Shown here piece after piece: positions 45,428 through 53,770 of a DNA stretch of 64,000 nucleotides. The DNA comes from Comamonas fluminis (GTDB lineage Bacteria; Pseudomonadota; Gammaproteobacteria; Burkholderiales; Burkholderiaceae_C), in the NCBI RefSeq assembly GCF_019186805.1, contig NZ_CP066783.1:3485501-3549500 (forward strand). Direction: 5' to 3'. A program made the translations under genes and the position numbers. The notes beneath the pieces are model-generated. The model saw only the letters and a program-made list of their open reading frames with translations. It did not search any database and was not told the origin of the DNA. Position 1 is the first letter of the stretch. The number at the start of each line of letters is the position of its first letter.

Positions 45428-46636
45428 ATGGCTGCTACCGAATACCACCACGGCGTCCGCGTCATCGAGACCACGGGCGCAGGCGCGGCTATCCGCGTTG
45501 TCTCCACCGCCGTCATCGGCCTGGTGGCCACGGCCCCTGATGCGGATGCCGAAGCATTCCCGCTCAACACCCCTGTGCTGCTCACCAACCCCGCAGGCGG
45601 TATCGGCAAGGCTGGCAAGACCGGCACCTTGGCCCGTGCGCTCACAGCCATCAGTGGCCAGTCCCGCGCCATCACCGTCGTCGTGCGAGTGGAAGAAGGG
45701 GATGACGAAGCCTCCACCACCTCCAACGTCATCGGCACCATCACGCCCACAGGCCAGCGCACCGGCATTCAAGCCTTGCTGTCGGCAGAGTCCGAGCTGG
45801 GCGTCAAGCCGCGCATCATCGGCGCGCCTGAGCTGGATACGCAGGAAGTCGCCAACGCCCTGGCCACCGCTGCCAAGTCCCTGCGCGCCTTCACCTACGT
45901 GACCGCCCGCAACACCACCGGCGGCTATGCCCAGACCAAGGAAGAAGCCACCGCCTACCGCAAGGAATTCGGCCAGCGCGAAGTCATGATCCTGTGGCCC
46001 AACTTCCTTGCCTGGGACAACAACGGCGGCGAAGACGGCAAGGGCGCGGTGGTCACCATGGGCGCAACAGCCTATGCGCTGGGCCTGCGTGCGCAGCTCG
46101 ACCAAGACATCGGCTGGCACAAGAACATCAGCAACGCCGTCATCACCGGCCCCCAGGGCATCACCGTGCCCGTGTTCTTTGACCTGCAGAACCCGGCCAG
46201 CGATGCGGGCTACCTCAACGCACTGGAAGTCACCACCATCATCCGCCGCAGCGGCTACCGCTTCTGGGGCTCGCGCACCTGTGAAGAGCAAGGCGGCAAG
46301 TTCGCTTTCGAGAACTACACCCGCACCGCCCAGGTACTGGCCGACACCATTGCCGAAGCCCACTTCGCCTTCATCGACAAGCCCATGCACCCCAGCCTGG
46401 TCCGCGACATGCTGGGCTACATCAACAGCCGCTTCCGCGACCTCGTCGCCGGTGGTTACCTGATCGGTGCCGAAGCCTACTTCGACCCCGACCGCAACAG
46501 CAAGGAAGACCTGGCCGCAGGCCGTCTGCTCATCAGCTACCGCTACACGCCCGTGCCGCCGCTGGAAAACCTCATCTTCGAGCAATCCATCACCGACGAA
46601 TTCCTCACCGAGTTCGCCTCCGCCATTCAGGCCTGA
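45428..46636 (+). CDS. FI: Tail sheath protein (P2 gpFI family)
   Basis: Contractile sheath subunit, 402 residues. Typical segments are EYHHGVRVIETTGAGAAIRVVSTAVIGLVATAPDAD, FPLNTPVLLTNPAGGIGKAGKTGTLARAL, and RKEFGQREVMILWPNFLAWD, with FWGSRTCEEQGGKFAFENYTRTAQVLADTIAEAHFAFIDKPMHPSLVRDM in the C-terminal half. GAAGGAAG precedes the ATG. Confidence 0.97.
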   Translation: MAATEYHHGVRVIETTGAGAAIRVVSTAVIGLVATAPDADAEAFPLNTPVLLTNPAGGIGKAGKTGTLARALTAISGQSRAITVVVRVEEGDDEASTTSNVIGTITPTGQRTGIQALLSAESELGVKPRIIGAPELDTQEVANALATAAKSLRAFTYVTARNTTGGYAQTKEEATAYRKEFGQREVMILWPNFLAWDNNGGEDGKGAVVTMGATAYALGLRAQLDQDIGWHKNISNAVITGPQGITVPVFFDLQNPASDAGYLNALEVTTIIRRSGYRFWGSRTCEEQGGKFAFENYTRTAQVLADTIAEAHFAFIDKPMHPSLVRDMLGYINSRFRDLVAGGYLIGAEAYFDPDRNSKEDLAAGRLLISYRYTPVPPLENLIFEQSITDEFLTEFASAIQA

Positions 46637-46666
46637 GCCGCGCCATCCCCATAGGAGCACCAACAC

Positions 46667-47176
46667 ATGGCACTGCCTTCCAAACTCAAAAACTTCAACC
46701 TCTTTGGCGACGGCAACGTCTGGCGCGCCCTGATCGACAGCGTCACCCTGCCCAAGCTCTCCCGCAAGGTTGAAGAGTGGCGCGGTGGCGGCATGCACGG
46801 CCCCATCGAAGTTGACCTCGGCCTGGAAAAGATCGAGATGTCCTTCAAGGCTGGTGGCTTCCTGCTCGACGGCTACCGCGCCTTTGGCGGCAGCACCCAC
46901 AACGCCAACCAATGGCGCTTTGCTGGCGCCTATGAAGACGACAGCACTGGCGCCGTCCAGGCCGTCGAAGTCATGGTCAGCGGCCGCGTGCGCGAGATCG
47001 ACCCCGGCGACGCCAAGGCCGGTGACGACACCGAGCACACCCACACCATCAGCGTCAGCTACTACAAGCTCACCGTCGATGGCCGCGACATCATCGAGAT
47101 CGACATGCCCGGCATGGTCTTCAACGTGGACGGCAAAGACATCCTCTCCAAGATCCGCCGCGCCATCGGTATGTGA
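46667..47176 (+). CDS. FII: Tail tube protein (P2 gpFII family)
   Basis: 169-residue inner tube subunit, with LPSKLKNFNLFGDGNVWRALIDSVTLPKLSRKVEEWRGGGMHGPIEVDLGLEKIEM and the C-terminal YYKLTVDGRDIIEIDMPGMVFNVDGKDILSKIRRAIG. AGGAGC lies ahead of the ATG, 30 bp after FI. Confidence 0.97.
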   Translation: MALPSKLKNFNLFGDGNVWRALIDSVTLPKLSRKVEEWRGGGMHGPIEVDLGLEKIEMSFKAGGFLLDGYRAFGGSTHNANQWRFAGAYEDDSTGAVQAVEVMVSGRVREIDPGDAKAGDDTEHTHTISVSYYKLTVDGRDIIEIDMPGMVFNVDGKDILSKIRRAIGM

Positions 47177-47223
47177 CCGGCCCCGCCCCACCTTCCACCC
47201 TCATTGCCTGAAAGCACACCGAC

Positions 47224-47562
47224 ATGCCCGAAAACGAAAACCCAGCCCCCACCACCACAACTACCGCGCCCGAAGGCGTGGAAGTCGTCACCCTGGATTG
47301 CCCCATCAAGCGCGGCGAAACTGAAATCACCCAGATCACCCTGCGCAAGCCCCTGGCGGGCCAGCTGCGCGGCGTCAAGCTGGCCGAGCTGCTGAATCTG
47401 GATGTCGGCTCTGTCCAGCTGGTGCTGCCCCGCATCAGCACACCCTCGCTGCTGCCCCACGAAATCGCCCAGCTAGACCCTGCCGACCTGGCCGAACTGG
47501 GCGTCAAGGTGGCCGCTTTTTTCGTGCGCAAGAGTTCCCGCGAGGCCTATCAGACTGCGTAG
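47224..47562 (+). CDS. E: Tail assembly chaperone E
   Basis: 112 residues. EVVTLDCPIKRGETEITQITLRKPLAGQLRGVKLAELLNLDVGSVQLVLPRISTPSLLPHEIAQLDPADLAELG is typical of the P2 gpE N-terminal chaperone that binds the tape-measure protein. At codons 98-100 the reading frame contains T TTT TTC, a canonical -1 slippery heptamer, which leads in the -1 frame to the next small gene without a stop. Confidence 0.93.
   Translation: MPENENPAPTTTTTAPEGVEVVTLDCPIKRGETEITQITLRKPLAGQLRGVKLAELLNLDVGSVQLVLPRISTPSLLPHEIAQLDPADLAELGVKVAAFFVRKSSREAYQTA
47517..47523 (+). other. Programmed -1 frameshift site (E/E')
   Basis: TTTTTTC in the zero frame as T TTT TTC. A slip by one base continues CGT GCG CAA GAG and 12 further sense codons to the ATG at 47571, and then through E' to 47690, giving a 155-residue E-E' fusion. 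P2 makes its E+E' protein in the same way. Confidence 0.85.
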
Positions 47563-47570
47563 AGGACGCC

Positions 47571-47690
47571 ATGGCCGACCTGGCCATGGTCTTTCACTGG
47601 CGGCCGGTGGACATGGAAGACATGCCGCTGGCCGACCTCATGGAATGGCGTGAACGTGCCCGCGTACGCGCCCAGCATCAAGGTGGGTAA
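47571..47690 (+). CDS. E': E' portion of the tail assembly chaperone (GpE family)
   Basis: A 39-residue frame, MADLAMVFHWRPVDMEDMPL then ADLMEWRERARVRAQHQGG, which is the classical GpE/E' signature (FHWxPxxMxxMxLxxLMxWRERA). It is reached mainly by -1 frameshifting from E. Whether its own ATG, preceded by AGGAC, is also used is unknown. Confidence 0.9.
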   Translation: MADLAMVFHWRPVDMEDMPLADLMEWRERARVRAQHQGG

Positions 47691-47701
47691 ACTCATGGGC
47701 C

Positions 47702-47803
47702 ATGGACATCGTCATCTTCGCCGCCGCGCTTCTGCTAGCCCTGCTGGCCGCCGGAACCATCTATTCCATGGTTTGGGCCTTGTTCAGAGCCATCTTCAAG
47801 TAA
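47702..47803 (+). CDS. Small membrane protein between E' and T
   Basis: A 33-codon frame with one membrane helix (MDIVIFAAALLLALLAAGTI) and a short basic tail (FRAIFK). It fits tightly between E' and tape measure gene T in a tight late operon, with 39 bp to T. No Shine-Dalgarno is evident (ATGGGCC precedes it). Function unknown; it might be spurious. Confidence 0.4.
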   Translation: MDIVIFAAALLLALLAAGTIYSMVWALFRAIFK

Positions 47804-47842
47804 ACGCCACTGCCACCACGGCCCCAGTCCAAGGGGTCGTGC

Positions 47843-50800
47843 ATGGCTGATGCGCGCGTACAACTCATTCTGGATCTGCGCGAGAAAGTCCTCGCCCCAC
47901 TGCGCAGCATCCAGTCCGGCAGCAAAGAAGCGGCCGCCGCCCTCAAATCCACCCGCGACCAGCTGCGCGATCTGGAAAAAGTCCAGCAAGACATCACCGG
48001 CTACCGCCAGACCCGTATGCAGCTGCACAGCCAGCAAAGCGAGCTGCAGAAACTCACACTTCGCCGCAACGACTACAACGACAAGCTGCAGGACGAACGC
48101 GCCAAGCATCTGGAAAATGCTGCAGCCGTGCGCACTGCGCGTGAGGCGCACAAGCGCATGATGCAAAGCATCGAGCACGGCACCAATGTCACGCCCGCCT
48201 TTTCCCGCGAGCTGGAACTGATGCGCAACAAACTGCAGGCCAGCGAGAAAGCCTTCCAGCGCAGTACCGCAGGCATGCGCCGTGCCAAGGAAGGCATGAC
48301 GGCCACTGGCCGTGAAATAGGCGACCTAAGCGCCAAGATCAACAAAGGCAAAGAACGCCTGCAGGGCTACCAGCAACGCCTGGAAAGTGCAGGCCTCAGC
48401 ACCGACAAACTGGGCCAGGCTTGGCGCAGCCAAAAAACCCAGATCGCCGCCGCCACGGCCGCCATGGAGCGCCAGAAACAAACCCTTGCGGGACTTCGTG
48501 AGCAACAGGAAAAGGTCAACGCCCTCAAGGACAAGCATGCCAAGGCCATGATCCACACCGGCATGGCCGCCGGTGCAGGCGTCGCCATGGTGGCGGGCGG
48601 CCGAGCCATTGCAAGGCCGGTGCAGGCCACACTGGGCGCGTTCTCTCAGCAGGAAGATGCAACCACCCAGCTGAGCGCCAGCATGATGCTGTCCGACGGG
48701 AGTGTGTCCAAGGAATTCACAGAAATCGATGCATTGGCCAAGCGACTGGGCGACCGCTTGCCCGGCACCACCGCTGACTTCATCGAGATGATGACCATGC
48801 TGCGTCGCCAGGGCCTGTCTGCACAGACCATTCTGGGCGGTACCGGTGAGGCTGCGGCCCTGCTGGGCGTGCAGCTGCGCATGCCTGTGACAGAGGCTGC
48901 AGAGTTCGCAGCCAAGATGCAAGACGCCACTCGCACCACCGAGAAGGACATGCTGGGCCTGATGGACATGATCCAGCGTACCTTTTATCTGGGCGTGGAC
49001 TCCGGCAACATGCTGCAGGGCTTCACCAAGATGTCGCCCATCATGAATGTCATCCGCAAAGACGGGCTGGAAGCCAGCAAGATGCTGGCCCCGCTGCTGG
49101 TCATGATGGACCAGACCGGCATGAAAGGTGAATCCGCTGGCAACGCCTTCCGCAAGATCTTCCAGTCGGCCATGAACACCGACAAGATCAAGAAGGTGAC
49201 CGATGGACTGAAGGTGGAAAAAGGCATCGACTTGAAATTGAACTTCACCGACGGCAAAGGTGAGTTCGGTTCCATTGAGCAGATGTACAAAGAGCTGGGC
49301 AAGCTCAACAACCTCACCACTGAGCAACGCCTTGTCGTTGTCAAAGACCTGTTTGGCGACGACAGCGAAACTATCCAAGCGCTGGATACCATGATCAGCA
49401 AGGGGCAAGCAGGCTATGACGAGGTCGTCGCCAAAATGGAAGCCCAGGCCGACCTGAAACAACGTGTAGACCAGCAGCTAAGCACCCTGAGTAACGTCAT
49501 GGAGGCAGCACAAGGTGGCTTCACCAACGTCATGGCCGACATTGGCGACACCATCAAAAACGATGCCAAGGACGTCATCAAAGCCATTGGCAACATCACC
49601 AGCAGCATTGGCGGCTGGGTCAAAGAACACCCGGCACTGACCGCAGGCATTGCCCGCACCGTGGCCGTGCTGGCGGGATTGATGGTTGTGCTGGGTACGC
49701 TGCTGATCCCTCTGGCCCTGATCGCAGGCAAGTTCATGCTCATGCGCTTTCTGTTCAGCATGCTCAGCATCAAAGTTCCCATGTTCGGCGGTGCTATCAC
49801 TGGCCTGATTGGAGCATTTGCCAAGCTCGGCGCTGCCATGCTTGCTACACCTTTTGGCTGGCTGATTCTCGGAATTGCCGCGGTAGCAGCGGCGGGCATC
49901 GCGCTAATCAGCAACTGGGAGCCTATCAAGGCGTTCCTGCGCGGCTTCTGGGAAGGCTTCACCAGTGGACTGGCACCGCTGGGGGAAATGCTCTCGTCAG
50001 CCTTTGGTGATTTGGTCTCCATGCTGGAGCCACTGCGCCCGATCTGGAACTGGCTGACAGATGAATTGGGGCAGGCTTGGGACTGGTTCACACGCCTCAT
50101 CACTCCCGTGGAGGCGACGCAAGAAGCATTGACCAACGCGACTCAGGCTGGCCGTAGTCTGGGTGCATGGCTGTCTGGCTTGGTAGTCTCTCTGGCCCGC
50201 CTCGTTGGTACGTTCTTTAGCTTCGGGCTGAGCATTGCACGTGGTGTCATTGGCGGCATCACTAGCATGTTGGGAGCCATTGCCACAGTGGCAGCCACTG
50301 TGGCCCGTCTCTTCTCTCGCCTCTGGCAAGGCATCCAGACCACCGCCATCAGTGCATGGCAGTCCATTGCCTCCACACTGTCAGCTCTCTGGTCTGGTGC
50401 GGTATCGATGGCTGGTTCTGTATGGGGCGGGCTGTCTGGATTCTTTGCGGGTATGTGGCAAAGCATCAGCAGCACCGCCTCTTCAGCTTGGTCTGGTATC
50501 ACATCCATGCTGGGTCAGGTTTGGTCATCGCTGGTCGCGGGGGCGTCTACCCTCTGGCAGCAGCTGGGCGGTTCCTTCCCTGCAGTGTTGCAAACCATCA
50601 GCACAGCCATCATCAACTGGAGCCCGCTGGGTCTGTTCTACCAGGCATTCGCTGGCGTCATGAGCTACTTTGGTGTGGAGCTGCCCACCAAGTTCACCGA
50701 GTTCGGTGCCAACATCATTCAGGGCCTGGTCAACGGCATTACCAGCAATCTGGCCATGGTGCGCGATGCTGTGGGTGCGGCCGCCAATTCTGCGGTGGGC

Positions 50801-51256
50801 TGGTTCAAGGAAAAGCTGGGCATCCATAGCCCCAGTCGCGTCTTCATGGCCGCAGGCGTGAACGTGGGTGAAGGCGCCGCCATCGGTATCGAGAGCACGC
50901 TGGGCATGGTGCGCAAATCTGCGGCGGCAATGGCAGCAGCCACAGGCCTCACGCTGGGTGCGCCGGTCATGGCCTCGCCCGCTATGCAGCAGTTGCCTGC
51001 GGTAGGCCAGTCAAGCATTCCCCTGCTGGCCGACCCCGTGCAGATCGACCGCCGTCCCACGCTGGCCCAGCGTGCCCCTGCGGCTGCCCGCCCTGCGCCC
51101 GTCATCCAGGGCGACACCATCACCATCCAGATCCACGCCGCCCCCGGTATGGATGCCCAAGCGTTGGCCCGCGAAGTGCAGCGTCAGCTCGACCAGCGCG
51201 ACCGTGATAAGGCCAACAAACTCAAAAACAGCTTTAGCGATCCTTGGAGTTTCTGA
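47843..51256 (+). CDS. T: Tail tape measure protein (P2 gpT family)
   Basis: Determines tail length and is ejected with DNA. The 1137-residue protein begins with long coiled coils (residues ~5-230, Gln/Lys/Glu-rich). A TMP domain follows with QATLGAFSQQEDATTQLSASMMLSDG, MLRRQGLSAQTILGGTGEAAALLG and GESAGNAFRKIF. Hydrophobic membrane-type segments (~605-685, AVLAGLMVVLGTLLIPLALIAG and FGWLILGIAAVAAAGIALI) come next, then a Trp/Ser-rich repetitive part (AWQSIASTLSALWSG...). The C-terminal part has AVGWFKEKLGIHSPSRVFMAAGVNVGEGAAIGIE. Confidence 0.96.
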   Translation: MADARVQLILDLREKVLAPLRSIQSGSKEAAAALKSTRDQLRDLEKVQQDITGYRQTRMQLHSQQSELQKLTLRRNDYNDKLQDERAKHLENAAAVRTAREAHKRMMQSIEHGTNVTPAFSRELELMRNKLQASEKAFQRSTAGMRRAKEGMTATGREIGDLSAKINKGKERLQGYQQRLESAGLSTDKLGQAWRSQKTQIAAATAAMERQKQTLAGLREQQEKVNALKDKHAKAMIHTGMAAGAGVAMVAGGRAIARPVQATLGAFSQQEDATTQLSASMMLSDGSVSKEFTEIDALAKRLGDRLPGTTADFIEMMTMLRRQGLSAQTILGGTGEAAALLGVQLRMPVTEAAEFAAKMQDATRTTEKDMLGLMDMIQRTFYLGVDSGNMLQGFTKMSPIMNVIRKDGLEASKMLAPLLVMMDQTGMKGESAGNAFRKIFQSAMNTDKIKKVTDGLKVEKGIDLKLNFTDGKGEFGSIEQMYKELGKLNNLTTEQRLVVVKDLFGDDSETIQALDTMISKGQAGYDEVVAKMEAQADLKQRVDQQLSTLSNVMEAAQGGFTNVMADIGDTIKNDAKDVIKAIGNITSSIGGWVKEHPALTAGIARTVAVLAGLMVVLGTLLIPLALIAGKFMLMRFLFSMLSIKVPMFGGAITGLIGAFAKLGAAMLATPFGWLILGIAAVAAAGIALISNWEPIKAFLRGFWEGFTSGLAPLGEMLSSAFGDLVSMLEPLRPIWNWLTDELGQAWDWFTRLITPVEATQEALTNATQAGRSLGAWLSGLVVSLARLVGTFFSFGLSIARGVIGGITSMLGAIATVAATVARLFSRLWQGIQTTAISAWQSIASTLSALWSGAVSMAGSVWGGLSGFFAGMWQSISSTASSAWSGITSMLGQVWSSLVAGASTLWQQLGGSFPAVLQTISTAIINWSPLGLFYQAFAGVMSYFGVELPTKFTEFGANIIQGLVNGITSNLAMVRDAVGAAANSAVGWFKEKLGIHSPSRVFMAAGVNVGEGAAIGIESTLGMVRKSAAAMAAATGLTLGAPVMASPAMQQLPAVGQSSIPLLADPVQIDRRPTLAQRAPAAARPAPVIQGDTITIQIHAAPGMDAQALAREVQRQLDQRDRDKANKLKNSFSDPWSF

Positions 51257-51258
51257 CC

Positions 51259-51705
51259 ATGCTCTGCCTTGGCCTCTTTGTCTTCAGCCTGGACACCCTC
51301 TCCTACCAGGACTTGCAGCGCCGCACCTATTGGAAGCACCCCACCCAATCCATCGTGGGCGGGCGAGACACCTCGCAGTACCTTGGCTATGGCGAGGACA
51401 TCATCACCTTGAGCGGCAGCGTGGTGCCCGAATTCAAAGGCAAGCGTGCCAGCCTGGAAGAGCTGCGCATGATGGGCAACACCGGCCTGGCCTTTGCCCT
51501 GGTCGAAGGCAGCGGCACCGTGTACGGCGCCTTTGTCATCACCGAAATGCAGGAAACCAAAACCTACTTCGAGGTGGACGGCACGGCCCGCAAGATCGAA
51601 TTCAGCCTCACCCTGCGCCGCGTCGATCAAGACGATGAAGGCGATGCCGCTTACAGCGATGGGATGGGCGACCTTGAAATGTCCGAAGCCGTCAGCCTGA
51701 GTTGA
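51259..51705 (+). CDS. U: Tail protein U (P2 gpU family)
   Basis: 148 residues. LGLFVFSLDTLSYQDLQRRTYWKHPTQSIVGGRDTSQYLGYGEDIITLSGSVVPEFKGKRASLEELRMMGNTG is a textbook gpU core. The in-frame TTG at 51244 lies inside T and is not used in this call. It is needed for tail completion and sits between T and D. Confidence 0.95.
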   Translation: MLCLGLFVFSLDTLSYQDLQRRTYWKHPTQSIVGGRDTSQYLGYGEDIITLSGSVVPEFKGKRASLEELRMMGNTGLAFALVEGSGTVYGAFVITEMQETKTYFEVDGTARKIEFSLTLRRVDQDDEGDAAYSDGMGDLEMSEAVSLS

Positions 51706-51710
51706 TCACC

Positions 51711-52859
51711 ATGAGCGATATTGACGACATCCGCCACCGCCAGCCCTATGCCACCTCCACCGGCGGCCGGGGCCAGCGCCTCTTTCTGCAGCTCACACCT
51801 ATCTGGCGCGTCACCGTCAAAGGGCAAGACGTATCGGCCCGCTTTGCCCCGCGCCTGATCAGCCTCACCATCACCGACAACCGAGACGGCGAAGCTGATG
51901 AAGTGGAAATCGCCATCAGCGACCATGACGGTGCTGTAGAGCTGCCCGACACCGGCGACACCATGACCGTGGCCATCGGCTGGCAGCTCAGCCGTGGCAC
52001 CGGCCCCTACCGCGCACCCACGCAGGAAGAAATGGGCGGCTTCCCCCTGGGGCTGGTAGACAAAGGCAGCTACACCATCCAGGCCGTGGAATACAGCGGC
52101 GCCCCGGACACCATCACCCTGCGCGGCCGCGCTGCCAACCTGCTCGATGAGCTGCGCGATCTGAAAGACCGCAGCTGGCACAAAACCACCGTCGGCACCA
52201 TCGTGCGCAGCATCGCCGCGCAGAACAGTCTCAAGGTCAGCATCGACAAGGAAATCGAGCAGCGCAAGATTGGCCACGCCGATCAGTCACAAGAGTCCGA
52301 CGCCTCATTCCTGCGCCGCCTGGGCCGCCAGATGGACTGCCTGTGCAACATCAAAAACGGCACCCTGTTATTCAGCCAGGCGCGCAAGGCCCGCACACCC
52401 AGCGGCACAGAGCTGCCGCCCGTCACCATCACCCGCAACGCGGGCGACCAGCACCGCTGGACCCGCTCAGACCGCGACAGCTACAGCGGCGTCAAAGCCT
52501 TCTACAACAACATCAAGCGCGGCACCCGCTCCAGCGTGGTGGCAGGCATCAGCGGGCGGGCCAAAACCCTGCGCCAGACCTTCGCCAATGAAGCTGACGC
52601 CCTGGCCGCCGCCCGTGCCGAATGGCTACGCATCCAGCGCGGCATCTACTCCTTCGACATCACGCTTGCCTACGGCCGTGCCGACGTCATGCCCCAGCGC
52701 CCCGTGGTCGTCAGCGGCTGGAAAAAGCAGATCGATGAAACCGTGTGGATGGTCACCGCTGTGCGTCACTCCTTGAGCAGCAGCGGCTACACCAGCCAGC
52801 TCACGCTGGAGACGCAGCAGAGTGAAGGGGTCGATGGAGGGGACGAAGCAAATGATTGA
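51711..52859 (+). CDS. D: Baseplate hub/late control protein D (P2 gpD family)
   Basis: 382 residues; the family forms the tail hub on which the gpV spike sits. FLQLTPIWRVTVKGQDVSARFAPRLISLTITDNRDGEADEVEIAISDHDGAVELPDTGDTMTVAIGW is characteristic, as is SFLRRLGRQMDCLCNIKNGTLLFSQAR. It closes the FI operon; the ATG at 51711 lies six bases after the U stop codon. No ogr-like gene follows, unlike P2; that activator gene has moved to the early operon. Confidence 0.95.
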   Translation: MSDIDDIRHRQPYATSTGGRGQRLFLQLTPIWRVTVKGQDVSARFAPRLISLTITDNRDGEADEVEIAISDHDGAVELPDTGDTMTVAIGWQLSRGTGPYRAPTQEEMGGFPLGLVDKGSYTIQAVEYSGAPDTITLRGRAANLLDELRDLKDRSWHKTTVGTIVRSIAAQNSLKVSIDKEIEQRKIGHADQSQESDASFLRRLGRQMDCLCNIKNGTLLFSQARKARTPSGTELPPVTITRNAGDQHRWTRSDRDSYSGVKAFYNNIKRGTRSSVVAGISGRAKTLRQTFANEADALAAARAEWLRIQRGIYSFDITLAYGRADVMPQRPVVVSGWKKQIDETVWMVTAVRHSLSSSGYTSQLTLETQQSEGVDGGDEAND

Positions 52860-52885
52860 TTAATTTTTAACTGACATTCAAATAA

Positions 52886-53743
52886 TTACTCAATTCCGAT
52901 ATCTTCATTATTTTTCAATTTTTTATATTTACTATATTCTTCAATTCTTTTATTAATGTTGGAGGCCATTATATATTTCATTATCTGATATACGAAAACT
53001 ATAATCATTAAGAAACACGCAACAGAAATTCCAGCAGAAAATGCTTTTGATTTTTTTATCGTATCTTGATAGAATTTTTTTCCTTCAACGCTAAATATTC
53101 CACATGCGATGTACGTGTTAAATGTCTTATTATCAGAATCATTGCCAGGCTCTGGATATGCTCCAGCAGTCATCACATCGCACTGCCTACGGCTAAATTT
53201 TTCATCGTAAATGGACAGCTTTTTTCCATCAAAATGAAAATTTTTCTCTGTTTCAACAACGACAAATTGTGCATCATTTGTATTTAAATAAATATTAGAA
53301 ATAATAATAAATAATACGAGAGCTGAAATAAGAACACTATTAATAACAATATCCGACTTAAAACTGCTTTTTCTAATACGACCAAGCCGTGCATCAAAGA
53401 GGTTGGAAATCTTGCGAAGCTCAAGGAAGTTCACGTTATTAGAGGTAAGCCAAGTTCTCAATGACCTAACATGATCTTTAGTTTCCACATCGAATCCATA
53501 CCTATATCGGAACAGCTCCAAGTCTCTAATAATCTCCCAGTCATTATTAAGTTCTTTGTCATTAAATTCCAACTTGCCACCAAAAAATATCCATATTCTA
53601 TCCAAAAGGAAGTTTATTGATTTGGCTCGGTAGATACAAAGAAAAAGACAAATAGCAACAATACACCCTACAATTAATCCTCCAAAAATCGGAAATGAAC
53701 TAGCGATTGAACCAATTCCGTCAACAACATCTGCATTACTCAT
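52886..53743 (-). CDS. AT-rich three-TM membrane protein of unknown function (cargo)
   Basis: 285 residues with predicted membrane helices at ~18-38, ~132-151 and ~234-255. Between TM1 and TM2 is a ~90-residue soluble segment (FLLDRIWIFFGGKLEFNDKELNNDWEIIRDLELFRYRYGFDVET...) and between TM2 and TM3 an ~80-residue extracytoplasmic-type segment with two cysteines (RRQCDV, YIACGIF). The gene is far more AT-rich than the phage structural genes and uses AAA/TTT/ATT codons heavily, indicating recent import. The first half looks to me like the uncharacterised family annotated DUF6216, which is unverified. With the next gene it forms a leftward pair (27-bp gap). Phage exclusion or antiphage defence is a reasonable hypothesis, not shown. 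Confidence 0.75.
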   Translation of the reverse strand: MSNADVVDGIGSIASSFPIFGGLIVGCIVAICLFLCIYRAKSINFLLDRIWIFFGGKLEFNDKELNNDWEIIRDLELFRYRYGFDVETKDHVRSLRTWLTSNNVNFLELRKISNLFDARLGRIRKSSFKSDIVINSVLISALVLFIIISNIYLNTNDAQFVVVETEKNFHFDGKKLSIYDEKFSRRQCDVMTAGAYPEPGNDSDNKTFNTYIACGIFSVEGKKFYQDTIKKSKAFSAGISVACFLMIIVFVYQIMKYIMASNINKRIEEYSKYKKLKNNEDIGIE

Positions 53744-53770
53744 ATCTTCTATCGATAAATATTTTAATAT

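Noticed and set aside
45383..47191. 602-codon frame antisense to the sheath and tube genes
   Set aside because: Spans two well-defined genes on the other strand and has only antisense-type composition.
52860..53770. Possible ogr gene just after D
   Set aside because: No C-x2-C-x22-C-x4-C frame on either strand here; the only Ogr-type finger is at 58581-59126.
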